From the NCBI RefSeq assembly GCF_020172085.1, contig NZ_JAIVAT010000008.1, positions 124,001 through 188,000 on the forward strand: a DNA stretch of 64,000 bases, written 5' to 3'. The stretch comes from Rossellomorea aquimaris. GTDB taxonomy: Bacteria; Bacillota; Bacilli; Bacillales; Bacillaceae_B. Below, one piece after another: positions 29,265 through 37,912 of this stretch; positions within the stretch are counted from its first letter, which is position 1, and every line of letters starts with the position of its first letter. The notes below the pieces were generated by a model. The model saw only the letters and a program-made list of their open reading frames with translations, made no database searches and was not told the DNA's origin. The position numbers and the translations under genes are program-made.

Positions 29265-30875
29265 ATGAAAACACTCAAACGCCTCATCATCCTCACCACC
29301 CTCCTGTCCCTACTCTCCATCTCCCTCCCCGCTTCAACCCTAAAAGCTTCGCCACCCCACAAAAACGTCATCCTCCTCATCATGGACGGCACCAACTCCG
29401 ACATCCTCACCCTCTCCCGCTGGTATCGAGGGACTGACCTCCAACTGGATGAGATTCTGGTGGGTGGGGTTCGGACCTACTCCGACCAATCGGCCATAAC
29501 CGATTCCGCTGCAGCCGGTTCGGCCATGGCGACGGGTGTGAAGACGAAAGCTGATTATATAAGTATGAATCCAGATGGACACCCCGTGTTGACCGTTCTT
29601 GAAGGGGCAAAGCTATCGGGTTACAAAACCGGCATCGTCTCCACCTCCCCGGTCCAGCACGCCACCCCAGCCGCCTTCACTTCCCACACCTTGAGCAGGG
29701 ATGAATTCGGCGATATCGGTGAGCAGCAGGTGTACCAAGGGCTGGATGTTGTATTGGGTGGAGGTGCTGCGTGGCTCAAGCCTCAGGTTAAAGACCACAC
29801 AAAAGACGACGACGGCATGCTTAAAACCAAGCAGTTCAGCCGTGAAGATGGCGAAAATCTGGTGACGGAGATCGGAGCTTCCGGCTATGATTTGATCCTG
29901 AACAGGGACGAACTTCTGAGAAAAGGGAAATCTTCTAAACTGTGGGGAGTGTTTGCCGCTGAAGACATCTCCTATGAACTGGACAGGAAGGCGCTAAAAC
30001 CTGCTGAACCATCTCTGTCGGAAATGACCCATGCGGCCATTGCTCGACTCTCGCAAGGCGAAAAAGGATTCTTCCTTATGGTCGAAGGAAGCAAAGTGGA
30101 TTGGGCCGCTCATAAGAACGATCCCGTTGGAATGATCAGCGAAGTCCTGAGCTTTGACGATGCTGTGGGAGAAGTACTGGACTTTGCCAGGAAAGACGGG
30201 AACACCATGGTTGTTGCCGTCACGGATCATGGAAATAGTGGTTTGACACTTGGAAATCAAGGGACAAATGAGAATTATAAAAGCCTCCCTGCCGAGAAAT
30301 TTATTGAACCTTTGAAGAAAGCCAAGCTTACTGTTAAGGGGGCGACTTCTCAGTTGAAAAAGGATCGTTCGAATTTGAAGGAGGTTGTTTCAAGCTATGG
30401 ATTGGGGAACCTGAGTAGCGGAGAATATCGTACGATGAAAGATGCTAAGAGTATGGATGACCTCGAGAGTGAAATGGTAAAGCTGATGTCAAAGCGGGCG
30501 AATCTCGGTTTTACTACGAACGGACACACCGGGGAGGACGTTTTTTTGTATGCCTATGGACCGGGTCGGCCAAGTGGACTGATTGAAAACACTGACATTC
30601 CACTGGTGATTTCTGAGTATATGGGATTTTCCTTAAAGACGGGGAAATTTGCAGATTGGTATGTAAACGGAGAGAAGTTTTATCGAGATATGGGATTTTT
30701 GGTGGAGATTGAGGGACGGACCTCTAATAACCCAGTGATGGTCGCGAAGAAGGAAGATGAAGTGCTACGTTTTCCGGAAAATAAGAACTTTTATTGGAGA
30801 AATGATGAAAAAGTGGGGTTGAAGAGTGTGAATTTGTATGATGGGGATACGTTTTACGTTCATGTAGAGGAGTAA
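29265..30875 (+). CDS. Secreted alkaline phosphatase (PhoA family)
   Basis: A 536-residue exported phosphomonoesterase. A signal peptide (about 1-27) precedes the catalytic domain, whose metal and active-site motifs are visible: VILLIMDGTNSD, TDSAAAGSAMATG with the phosphorylated Ser, VEGSKVDWAAHKND, VAVTDHGNSG and TNGHTGEDV. ATG 29265 is the only start consistent with a signal sequence, though AAGGAG is 13 nt away; a frame from 29187 lacks support. One exact dispersed repeat (30713-30723, read EGRTS) and one near copy (29430-29440, read RGTDL) lie inside. Confidence 0.93.
   Translation: MKTLKRLIILTTLLSLLSISLPASTLKASPPHKNVILLIMDGTNSDILTLSRWYRGTDLQLDEILVGGVRTYSDQSAITDSAAAGSAMATGVKTKADYISMNPDGHPVLTVLEGAKLSGYKTGIVSTSPVQHATPAAFTSHTLSRDEFGDIGEQQVYQGLDVVLGGGAAWLKPQVKDHTKDDDGMLKTKQFSREDGENLVTEIGASGYDLILNRDELLRKGKSSKLWGVFAAEDISYELDRKALKPAEPSLSEMTHAAIARLSQGEKGFFLMVEGSKVDWAAHKNDPVGMISEVLSFDDAVGEVLDFARKDGNTMVVAVTDHGNSGLTLGNQGTNENYKSLPAEKFIEPLKKAKLTVKGATSQLKKDRSNLKEVVSSYGLGNLSSGEYRTMKDAKSMDDLESEMVKLMSKRANLGFTTNGHTGEDVFLYAYGPGRPSGLIENTDIPLVISEYMGFSLKTGKFADWYVNGEKFYRDMGFLVEIEGRTSNNPVMVAKKEDEVLRFPENKNFYWRNDEKVGLKSVNLYDGDTFYVHVEE
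30713..30723 (+). repeat. GGGACGGACCT motif inside the alkaline phosphatase gene
   Basis: An exact 11-mer read in a third frame as Glu-Gly-Arg-Thr-Ser. GGGACTGACCT at 29430-29440 is a one-mismatch copy in the same gene. Confidence 0.85.
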
Positions 30876-30917
30876 GGTGGGGATTGGGTAGGATTTGATG
30901 GGGAATATTCATGTTTA

Positions 30918-31006
30918 TTTTCAATTTGGGGCAGTTTGTTTTCAATTCTGGTGATTTATTTTCAAAACAATGGGTTTTATTTTCAAATCCAGGATTTTAT
31001 TTTCAA
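30918..31006 (+). repeat. Phased array of TTTTCAA cores (five units)
   Basis: TTTATTTTCAA-type cores (TTTTCAA at 30918, 30939, 30959, 30980 and 31000) are spaced 21, 20, 21 and 20 bp while the sequence between them is unrelated. The spacing equals two helical turns, so all cores face the same side of the DNA. Confidence 0.85.
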
Positions 31007-31070
31007 ATTCCCTTCTAACGTCTGGTGTGAGGACACCTTTGGCGGGATCTCTTAAACAATCTTCAATTTT

Positions 31071-31158
31071 ATTATCGACTTTCAAGATATATTATCTACT
31101 CTTGGCGATTTATTATCGACTTCAGTCTTCTTATTACCACCTTTCCAAATATATTATC
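31071..31158 (+). repeat. Phased array of ATTATC cores (five units)
   Basis: ATTATC or ATTACC cores (31071, 31091, 31112, 31133 and 31153) are spaced 20, 21, 21 and 20 bp, mostly followed by (G/T/A)AC. It begins 65 bp after the TTTTCAA array but has a different core. A C-rich stretch and the promoter region of the next operon follow. Confidence 0.8.
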
Positions 31159-31317
31159 AACTGCCCCTACCCGACGCGCTGCCAAGCACATTCTCCCACA
31201 CAATCCGACAAACTTCCCACACCCCTTTCCACCACTCCCTCCACCCCATGTTCCTTTTCCCCCTCCTTTTACGTTATAATAAAAGAATGCGATTTTATAG
31301 ATTGGAGAGGTTGGTTG

Positions 31318-32952
31318 ATGTCGATTCGTATTCAGGAGTTGAAGGATAAATTACTTCCCATGAGTCAGTCGATACAGGGTGAGCTGGACCCGAATCAGGA
31401 TGAGAGCAAGAATGTTGTGTCGAAGGGCCTTCTCTTGTTCCGTCAGAATCTGGTTTCGAACGTGAAGGTCCGGGATGAAGAAGTATCGGCCGAGGTTCAG
31501 GATGTGACGCCTGTGACCCTTGAGCTGAATCTGTCATTTCCCCTGTTAAGCAAGTGCTCATGTCCGCAGGATAAATGGTGCCGGCATCAAATGGCGACCT
31601 TTTTTATGCTATATAACAAGGTTGGGCGTGTGAGTGAGTGGATCCAGAATTGGCGGAGCCAGTCGAAGCCTGTCACTCAGGAAGCCCAATCACTGGATGA
31701 ATTAATGAAGAAGCACGGCACCCTGAAGAAAGCAAGCGATCTATTGAACGAACGGAAAACGCGGGGTAACACGCCGGAGGAATGGTGGCAGTTCTTTGAT
31801 TCCCTTCTGAAAAAAGAAGACTTGGAGTTACTTGAAAGACAGCCCTATTTAATGGATGTCCTCGTGCAGAATATTACGAAACGATTTATGAAGGAAGCAC
31901 CGTTCGAACGGGAATGGAAGCCTCTTTACCAGCTTTTCGCGACACTTTTCTTATCGATTCACATCGACCTTCATTTGAAAAATAGGAATGTCGAACTGAG
32001 CCGGGAGCAGTATAGCATGTATGATTTCCTTCTGGGAGAAATGGAAGACGCCGTGGAGAAGCTGTCAATCCACGCCATGCCGTTCAGCTTTGATCCGTAT
32101 ATTGCCTTTTTGAAAAAGCAGACGATCGATATGAGTGATTCCACGGAGAACAGTACGATGATGAAGGCGGAAGTGTACCGCTTCCTGTGGTATTACTTGT
32201 TCAAACAGAAGTCGTGGCGCCGCGAAGAAGTGACGCGACTCGAAGAACAGGACAGTGAAGACACTACCTTCTACAATGTCGCTCTCCTTCATCAATACTT
32301 GCTCCTTGAGGATCTGAATAAAGCGAGCGAAGTCGTGGATGAGCTTGGGACGGAACTGGTCTCATTCAGTGAATTCTGGCTTCGTAAATTTTTCGTCGGA
32401 AAGCGTTACGAAGTCGGACTCTTCCTGGTTCGGAATATCCTTTCGAGGATGCCGGATCATCTTGAAAGCCTGGATTATTATGAAGCGACTCGATTTGTCC
32501 GCTGGTTTGTGCGGATTTTGCCGATGGATTGGCTGATGGAAAAGGACAGCTCCCTTGTGAATGAGCTTCTGCTTTCCATGCTGCCGTACAGCTTCTTTTC
32601 ATACAATGAGTATTTGATCAGTGCTAAGGCCTATCGTGAGTGGGTCGAGCTGCAGAAATACATGAGCTACAGCATCGGTGAGATGGAAGGCATGGGCCTT
32701 CGCGACGTGACGAAGGAAGCCCCGGAGCTTGCCCTTCCGATCTACTTCACCGGCGTCATAGAATCAATCGACCAGAAGAACCGCGACAGCTACAAGCAGG
32801 CTGTCCGGTATATGAAAAAAATCCGGACGATTTATAAAAAAACGAAGAAAACGGATAAGTGGGACGTGTATCTCACCTATATCCTCGATAAATACAAGCG
32901 ATTACGCGCGTTCCAAGAAGAGTGCAGAAAGGGTAAGTTAATCGATGCTTAA
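31318..32952 (+). CDS. SWIM zinc-finger protein partnered with a SNF2 helicase
   Basis: A 544-residue protein with a SWIM zinc finger near residues 60-95 (KCSCPQDKWCRH, the CxC..CxH form), followed by a long helical region without recognised domains. SWIM fingers bind DNA or partner proteins. The gene overlaps the SNF2 helicase gene by 8 bp (stop and start interleaved), a pairing common in Firmicutes and implying a complex. ATG 31318 has GGAGAGG upstream. The open frame extends back to 30970, but only through the phased repeats, which is not coding. Confidence 0.85.
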   Translation: MSIRIQELKDKLLPMSQSIQGELDPNQDESKNVVSKGLLLFRQNLVSNVKVRDEEVSAEVQDVTPVTLELNLSFPLLSKCSCPQDKWCRHQMATFFMLYNKVGRVSEWIQNWRSQSKPVTQEAQSLDELMKKHGTLKKASDLLNERKTRGNTPEEWWQFFDSLLKKEDLELLERQPYLMDVLVQNITKRFMKEAPFEREWKPLYQLFATLFLSIHIDLHLKNRNVELSREQYSMYDFLLGEMEDAVEKLSIHAMPFSFDPYIAFLKKQTIDMSDSTENSTMMKAEVYRFLWYYLFKQKSWRREEVTRLEEQDSEDTTFYNVALLHQYLLLEDLNKASEVVDELGTELVSFSEFWLRKFFVGKRYEVGLFLVRNILSRMPDHLESLDYYEATRFVRWFVRILPMDWLMEKDSSLVNELLLSMLPYSFFSYNEYLISAKAYREWVELQKYMSYSIGEMEGMGLRDVTKEAPELALPIYFTGVIESIDQKNRDSYKQAVRYMKKIRTIYKKTKKTDKWDVYLTYILDKYKRLRAFQEECRKGKLIDA

Positions 32953-35770
32953 ACTGTCTTCCGTCAAAATCAATGTCCACACAACTGAATATGAAGACCG
33001 TTTCTTCATCACTGCGGAAAACGATGAAGGTGAGCTGCTGCCCCCGAAAGAATGGAAGGGCCAGCTGTTTCTTTGGCATGAAGAAAGCTACTATGGTACG
33101 TTGCTGGAGGAAACCGATGGCGGAATTCCTGTCACCCAGTGGCAGTTTCTCACCCTCCTTGCAGGCGAACATTTTAGCAGCATGATCCAATGGGACTGGG
33201 ATGAGACCGGGCAGGCGTGCATCGCGATTGCTCCGGTCATTTATGAAGCGGTTGAAGCCGGCCGCTGGCTCCCGCGATTTGAGGAATGGCAGGAAAAAGG
33301 ACTCCAGTTCCACATCCCTGATGAAGTCTGGTCGAATTTCAACGACGAATTTTGGGAAGAAGAGCTGCCTGGTGGAGGTCCGTCCCTCAAATCGTTAACA
33401 GAAAATTGGTTTCAGGGTGCATTGAATGAGGCGATGGCTTCAGGTGGATCGAGTGCGATGAAGCGGATCCAGAAGCTGAAGGAGAGTACGCTTACTTCTG
33501 AGGAGCTGGATGCGTACTTTGATGAGAGACGTTGGAGTGAATGGATCTCGGGTGGTGATGAAGAGCTGCCGTTCTCCATCGGACTCCGTATTACTGAGCC
33601 CCTTGATGAAGATGAGTCCTGGGAGCTTGAAACAGTATTACGGGACCGGAAGAAAACGAGCCGCATCATTTCCCTGAATGAGGATACCGTCCCTCCTTCC
33701 TGGAAAAAACATCTCACCGACGTATCGGAGGAACAAGAACGCTGGATGAAGATGATGCCGATTCTTCGCGACATGGATGGCTCCCTTCGGACGGCACTTG
33801 GTGAGCACGACGCATGGGATTTCTTATCCGTGCTGAGCGAAAAACTCATTGATCTTGATATTGAAATCCTCCTTCCATCATGGTGGGAAGCGATGAAGGA
33901 CGCTCAAGTGCTGGTGAAAGCGAAACTCAAGACCACTGACACCAGCTACCGTCCATCCTTCGTCGGATTGAACGCCATGCTCGACTTCGACTGGCGCTTG
34001 TCCATGAACGGCGTGAACTTATCGGAAGATGACTTTAATCAACTCGTAGACGATCAGCGTCGATTAGTGAAAATCCGTGGCCAATGGATGAAACTAGATC
34101 CTACCATGATTCGACGCATTCAACAGATGATGACGAAAGCAAAACAGGAAGGAATCTCGATCCAGGATATGCTCGAGCAGGAGCTTGTCCCACGTGATGC
34201 GGATGAATCAGACCTGGATCCCGATGACGACGAGCATGATCCTTACAAATATGCCCGCATTCAGCTCGAACTCAATCGTTCAATGAAAAAAATGATCCAT
34301 CAGTTGACGAATGTGTCATCAATCCCGCTGACGGAAACGCCTGCTGATTTTGACGGTGAGCTTCGTCCTTATCAGCAGCTCGGTATGAGCTGGATGCTCT
34401 TTTTACGGAAATTTGGATTTGGTGCCTGTCTCGCCGATGATATGGGACTTGGAAAAACGGTACAGCTGATCACGTACCTTCAGCATGTGAAAGAAACCGA
34501 GAAACCGGCGACACCTTCCTTGATTATCACCCCTACCTCAGTACTCGGAAACTGGCAGCGGGAGATGGAGAAGTTTGCACCCGATTTGAAGGTTCATCTT
34601 CACTATGGACCGACACGTGCGAAGGGTAAGGATTTCACTGCTGCCATCAAGGATGTCGATGTGGTCCTCACTTCATACGGGTTGTCCCATATTGATTATG
34701 AAGAGCTTTCACTTGTCGAATGGAGTTCGATTTCCCTTGATGAGGCACAGAATATCAAGAATGCCAATACGAAACAATCACGCGCGATCCGGAAGCTAAA
34801 AGGGAAGCATCATATTGCTTTGACCGGAACCCCGATGGAGAATCGGCTGTCGGAACTGTGGTCCATCTTTGATTTCCTGAACCACGGCTATCTAGGCGGA
34901 TTCACACAGTACCAGAAGAATTACATCGCACCCATCGAAAAAGACGAGGACGAAGCAAAGGTCAAAGAGCTTCAGGCTAAGATCAAGCCTTTCTTATTGC
35001 GTCGAACAAAGAAAGACCCTGAAGTGGAATTGAATCTTCCTGAAAAGCTTGAGCAGAAGGAGTATTGTCATCTGACTGCTGAGCAGGCCGCACTGTATGA
35101 ACAGCTGGTGAAAGACACTCTTGCTAAAATTGAAACCTTGAGTGGTTTCGAGCGCAAAGGTCTGATCCTGCAAATGCTGAATCAGCTGAAGCAGCTGTGC
35201 AATCATCCTGCTCTCTATCTGAAAGAACCGGATCCAAAGTCGATCCTGTCCCGTTCTGAAAAAATGCAGAAGCTGAAGGACATAGTGGAAACCGCGTTGG
35301 AATCAGGAGAAGCCTGTCTCATCTTCACTCAGTATATTTCGATGGGTGAAATGATCCAGGACGTGATGAAGGAAGAGTTTGATGTAAAGGTGCCGTTTTT
35401 AAACGGAAGCATGGCGAAAGGTAAACGGGATGAGCTCGTTGAGAAGTTCCAGAATGGCGAATTCCCTGTCTTCCTATTGTCATTGAAAGCCGGCGGTACG
35501 GGACTGAACCTAACGGCTGCCAACCACGTCGTTCACTACGACCGCTGGTGGAACCCGGCTGTTGAAAATCAGGCCACCGACCGTGCTTACCGGATCGGAC
35601 AGAAACGATTTGTGCACGTTCATAAGCTGGTATCATCAGGAACACTTGAGGAAAAAATAGATGCCATGCTGATGAAGAAGCAGGCATTGAACGACGAAAT
35701 CATCCGCAGCGATCAGTGGGTGACGGAATTGTCGGATCAAGATTTGGAATCATTGTTGGTGTTGGAGTAG
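32945..35770 (+). CDS. SNF2-family DNA-dependent ATPase/helicase
   Basis: A 941-residue SWI2/SNF2 ATPase. The N-terminal half (1-440) is a bacterial SNF2-associated region. The motor has LRPYQQLGMSWM (Q-like), CLADDMGLGKTVQ (motif I), SLDEAQNIKN (DEAQ, motif II), ALTGTPMENR (III), LFLLSLKAGGTGLNL-type motif V and YDRWWNPAVENQATDRAYRIGQ (VI). Such enzymes remodel protein-DNA complexes; the substrate is unknown. Translationally coupled to the SWIM gene. A dispersed repeat lies inside in reverse orientation (33376-33386, read GGPSL). Confidence 0.93.
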   Translation: MLKLSSVKINVHTTEYEDRFFITAENDEGELLPPKEWKGQLFLWHEESYYGTLLEETDGGIPVTQWQFLTLLAGEHFSSMIQWDWDETGQACIAIAPVIYEAVEAGRWLPRFEEWQEKGLQFHIPDEVWSNFNDEFWEEELPGGGPSLKSLTENWFQGALNEAMASGGSSAMKRIQKLKESTLTSEELDAYFDERRWSEWISGGDEELPFSIGLRITEPLDEDESWELETVLRDRKKTSRIISLNEDTVPPSWKKHLTDVSEEQERWMKMMPILRDMDGSLRTALGEHDAWDFLSVLSEKLIDLDIEILLPSWWEAMKDAQVLVKAKLKTTDTSYRPSFVGLNAMLDFDWRLSMNGVNLSEDDFNQLVDDQRRLVKIRGQWMKLDPTMIRRIQQMMTKAKQEGISIQDMLEQELVPRDADESDLDPDDDEHDPYKYARIQLELNRSMKKMIHQLTNVSSIPLTETPADFDGELRPYQQLGMSWMLFLRKFGFGACLADDMGLGKTVQLITYLQHVKETEKPATPSLIITPTSVLGNWQREMEKFAPDLKVHLHYGPTRAKGKDFTAAIKDVDVVLTSYGLSHIDYEELSLVEWSSISLDEAQNIKNANTKQSRAIRKLKGKHHIALTGTPMENRLSELWSIFDFLNHGYLGGFTQYQKNYIAPIEKDEDEAKVKELQAKIKPFLLRRTKKDPEVELNLPEKLEQKEYCHLTAEQAALYEQLVKDTLAKIETLSGFERKGLILQMLNQLKQLCNHPALYLKEPDPKSILSRSEKMQKLKDIVETALESGEACLIFTQYISMGEMIQDVMKEEFDVKVPFLNGSMAKGKRDELVEKFQNGEFPVFLLSLKAGGTGLNLTAANHVVHYDRWWNPAVENQATDRAYRIGQKRFVHVHKLVSSGTLEEKIDAMLMKKQALNDEIIRSDQWVTELSDQDLESLLVLE
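33376..33386 (-). repeat. GGGACGGACCT motif inside the SNF2 gene
   Basis: An exact copy on the opposite strand to the gene (AGGTCCGTCCC in the coding strand), read as Gly-Pro-Ser-Leu. Confidence 0.85.
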
Positions 35771-35776
35771 ATTTAG

Positions 35777-35807
35777 CCTCTTTCCTTTTGTGGGAAAGGG
35801 GTTTTTT
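35777..35807 (+). terminator. Terminator after the SNF2 gene
   Basis: CCTCTTTCC pairs with GGGAAAGGGG across a short loop, followed by TTTTTT. Confidence 0.85.
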
Positions 35808-35871
35808 AGCTGGTGAGCGGATGTTAGTTGAGATACTTTACAAGTATAATTGTAAAGTATTGATTTATTGT

Positions 35872-35962
35872 GCCACTTTTCATCATAATTGCGCCACTTC
35901 TGGGCTTTATCGGGCCACTTTTACAGTTAATTAGGCCACTTTTTAAAATTTTTGTGCCAAAT
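35872..35962 (+). repeat. Phased array of GCCACTT cores, 21-bp period
   Basis: GCCACTT (last unit degenerate) occurs at 35872, 35893, 35914, 35935 and 35956, exactly 21 bp apart, most preceded by TTATTG/TAATTG-like bases. The other positions are not conserved. It lies between convergent genes. Bases 35963-36192 beyond it hold nothing recognisable. Confidence 0.85.
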
Positions 35963-36192
35963 TGTGAAAGAACACCCCCTCAGCATATATAACAGACCAT
36001 AAAAAAACACCAGCCTCCCCAAAAGGAAACTGGCTCAATATGAAGACGATAAGGGGAATACATCACTTGCTTACTCGCTGCGCATGTTTATGTCTAATGA
36101 GGCAAAACAGGGGAATCTTGCGGTGACCATTGGAATTTGAGACAGTGCTTATAGGTTGGGTAAAGCGTATGGAAAGAATTCTAAGTTGAGGT

Positions 36193-36357
36193 TTATGATG
36201 GGGTTTTCATTGGATATTCGTACCCTTGTTCAAGGGCGGTCACGCGTTGGGATAAGTAAAAATTTTCGACATTGACTCTAGCTACTTTTTTAATAAGATC
36301 CTCCGCTAGTTTTTCCAGTCTATCGATTCTTTGTTCCAGGTCTTGCAGTGTGGTCAC
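36193..36357 (-). CDS. Small coiled-coil protein downstream of ssb
   Basis: A 54-residue ORF with GTG start (GGGAGATGG upstream), 24 bp after the ssb stop codon and on the same strand. The product is a heptad-rich helix (LQDLEQRIDRLEKLAEDLIKK) with a short polar tail. Probably co-expressed with the single-stranded DNA-binding protein; no family recognised. Confidence 0.6.
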   Translation of the reverse strand: MTTLQDLEQRIDRLEKLAEDLIKKVARVNVENFYLSQRVTALEQGYEYPMKTPS

Positions 36358-36381
36358 GACTCCATCTCCCTTATATACAGA

Positions 36382-36759
36382 TTAGAACGGTAATTCAATC
36401 GGCTCTTTCTTACTTGGTTCGGCGGTGGTGACAGAAGATGGCTTACTATCCAGAAAGCGCACATTTTCAGCTACGACTTCCGTTACATAGGTTCGTTTTC
36501 CCTGATCATTTTCAAAATAACGGGTTTGGATCCTTCCTGTCACACCAACAACGGATCCTTTCCTGCAGTATTTTTCCGTGTTGTCGGCCGCCCGGTTCCA
36601 AATCGTGCAGAGCACAAAGTCCGTATCCATCTGACCTTGCTGGTTTTTATATGGACGGTTTACGGCAACCGTCACACTAAGTACAGATCTTCCTTCCATC
36701 GTTTTTCTTGCTTCGGGATCTTTCGTCAGCCTGCCCACCAGGGTCACTTGGTTGATCAA
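36382..36759 (-). CDS. ssb: Single-stranded DNA-binding protein, SsbB-like
   Basis: A 125-residue SSB with the OB fold (INQVTLVGRLTKDPEAR, VAVNRPYKNQQGQMDTDF, CTIWNRAADN, YCRKGSVVGVTGRIQTR). The linker is very short and the C-terminal tip is IELPF, compared with the DDDIPF-type tip of the main SsbA. Length and location next to ywpF match the competence-associated SsbB (ywpH) of B. subtilis. It starts with TTG 36759 after GGAGGAG. It coats incoming or recombining single-stranded DNA. Confidence 0.92.
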   Translation of the reverse strand: MINQVTLVGRLTKDPEARKTMEGRSVLSVTVAVNRPYKNQQGQMDTDFVLCTIWNRAADNTEKYCRKGSVVGVTGRIQTRYFENDQGKRTYVTEVVAENVRFLDSKPSSVTTAEPSKKEPIELPF

Positions 36760-36825
36760 TCCGGCTCCTCCTTTCTGTTAAGGTGTTTTCATCTTACAAC
36801 CAACATACAAATCTTGTAAAATCGT

Positions 36826-36871
36826 GAATTTCCGAAATTCGAGGCGAAAAGGGCTTGAATTTCGGAAATTC
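36826..36871. repeat. Two 15-bp palindromes between ssb and ywpF
   Basis: GAATTTCCGAAATTC (36826-36840) and GAATTTCGGAAATTC (36857-36871) are each near-perfect palindromes and are also reverse complements of one another, 31 bp centre to centre. They could be paired operator sites or a 15-bp hairpin, in the divergent promoter region. Confidence 0.7.
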
Positions 36872-37022
36872 CCCTAGGGAGATTTCGTGATTTCAGATCA
36901 AAAACAGGGAGAAATACATAAAATTACAAGTTTCACCCTTTTTTCCATAGGGAAATGTATTATGGAAACATTTCGCCCTGTGATATAATTTGGTAAAACC
37001 TTTAAATTGGAGATGTTCGTTC

Positions 37023-37463
37023 ATGAAAACCTTTAAAGTGATTTCACTGCAAGTAGTGGAGAACGATGAACTGCGTGACTTTGATCTTGTGGACGGTCTG
37101 ATTATCAATAAAGAGGACGGGCAGAAAACATGGCTTGTCGAAACGTACTTGTCTAATGAATACATCGAATTCTTTCAAGAAGCCCAGCAAGGTAAGGAAG
37201 ATTTGGAAATCCAGGTTGTGATTTCCCATGAAGCCAATGACCCCGCAGCTTTCATGACGTCCATTCGCTGCATCAAGGAGATGGATGATCATATCAGCAT
37301 CATGTTTGAAGGAAAGTTAAAGAAACAGCGGAATGAATATGCGGAAATATTGCTTGATGACTTAGTGCAAAAAGGATATTCCGGTGAAGAATTGGTTCGT
37401 CAATTCCGCGAGAAGATGGTGTCCAAACCAAGGATACCTGCAACGGCAAAGCCTAGCGTTTAA
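37023..37463 (+). CDS. ywpF: YwpF family protein
   Basis: A 146-residue cytoplasmic protein matching the B. subtilis YwpF family: MKTFKVISLQVVENDELRD, LVDGLIINKEDGQKTW and KKQRNEYAEILLDDLVQKGYSGEELV. Function is unknown in the family. ATG 37023 is preceded by GGAGATG at 7 nt and by a TGATATAAT extended -10 (36981-36989). Its place next to ssb and the mbl-fabZ block is as in B. subtilis. Confidence 0.88.
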   Translation: MKTFKVISLQVVENDELRDFDLVDGLIINKEDGQKTWLVETYLSNEYIEFFQEAQQGKEDLEIQVVISHEANDPAAFMTSIRCIKEMDDHISIMFEGKLKKQRNEYAEILLDDLVQKGYSGEELVRQFREKMVSKPRIPATAKPSV

Positions 37464-37501
37464 AGGTACGAAATTATGTAATCAAAAAATAAATGTATGA
37501 T

Positions 37502-37527
37502 ATAATTGTAACTATAATTGTAACTTC
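37502..37527 (+). repeat. Tandem 12-bp direct repeat upstream of sinR
   Basis: ATAATTGTAACT occurs twice head to tail immediately upstream of sinR, overlapping TATAAT-like -10 sequences. It could be an operator or duplicated promoter element. Confidence 0.6.
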
Positions 37528-37557
37528 AATGATGAATTTCTTAGGTAGGTGTTCCTG

Positions 37558-37878
37558 ATGATTGGAGAGAGAGTTAAGAAATATAGACAAGAAAAAAGAA
37601 TGTCCATGACTGAGCTCGCTGAAAAGGCAGGTGTTGCAAAGTCATATTTGAGTTCAATAGAACGTAACCTTCAACAGAATCCTTCCATTCAGTTTCTTGA
37701 GAAAGTATCAGCTGCTTTAGGGATTCCTATGGATGCTCTTTTATATGACCAACCTGAAGATCAGAATATTGATCATGAGTGGTTAAAAATTGCAGAAGAA
37801 GCGATGGATTCAGGTATTACCAAGGAACAGTTCCGGGAGTTCATTGAATTTAATAAATGGAAATTAGGCAATAAATAA
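37558..37878 (+). CDS. sinR: SinR, biofilm master repressor
   Basis: A 106-residue XRE-type repressor. The HTH (MIGERVKKYRQEKRMSMTEL, KAGVAKSYLSSIERNLQQNP, QFLEKVSAALGIP) is nearly identical to B. subtilis SinR. The C-terminal SinI-interaction helix pair (IDHEWLKIAEEAMDSGITKE, FREFIEFNKW) is present. SinR represses eps and other biofilm genes at GTTCTYT sites. ATG 37558 follows AGGTAGGTG. Unlike B. subtilis, where sinI and sinR are tandem, here sinI is convergent on the other strand. Confidence 0.95.
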   Translation: MIGERVKKYRQEKRMSMTELAEKAGVAKSYLSSIERNLQQNPSIQFLEKVSAALGIPMDALLYDQPEDQNIDHEWLKIAEEAMDSGITKEQFREFIEFNKWKLGNK

Positions 37879-37909
37879 AGTCTTGCGAATCCTTCGCAAG
37901 ACTTTATTT
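37873..37909. terminator. Bidirectional terminator between sinR and sinI
   Basis: A perfect 17-bp stem AAATAAAGTCTTGCGAA / TTCGCAAGACTTTATTT with a 3-nt loop, overlapping the sinR stop codon. Confidence 0.9.
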
Positions 37910-37912
37910 ATG

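Noticed and set aside
30900-31170. CRISPR-like array
   Set aside because: Core repeats of 6-7 bp with about 14-bp variable spacers and no cas genes; far too short for CRISPR.
30970-31317. N-terminal extension of the SWIM protein frame
   Set aside because: The extra 116 codons run through two phased non-coding arrays and have no ribosome site; ATG 31318 has a good one.
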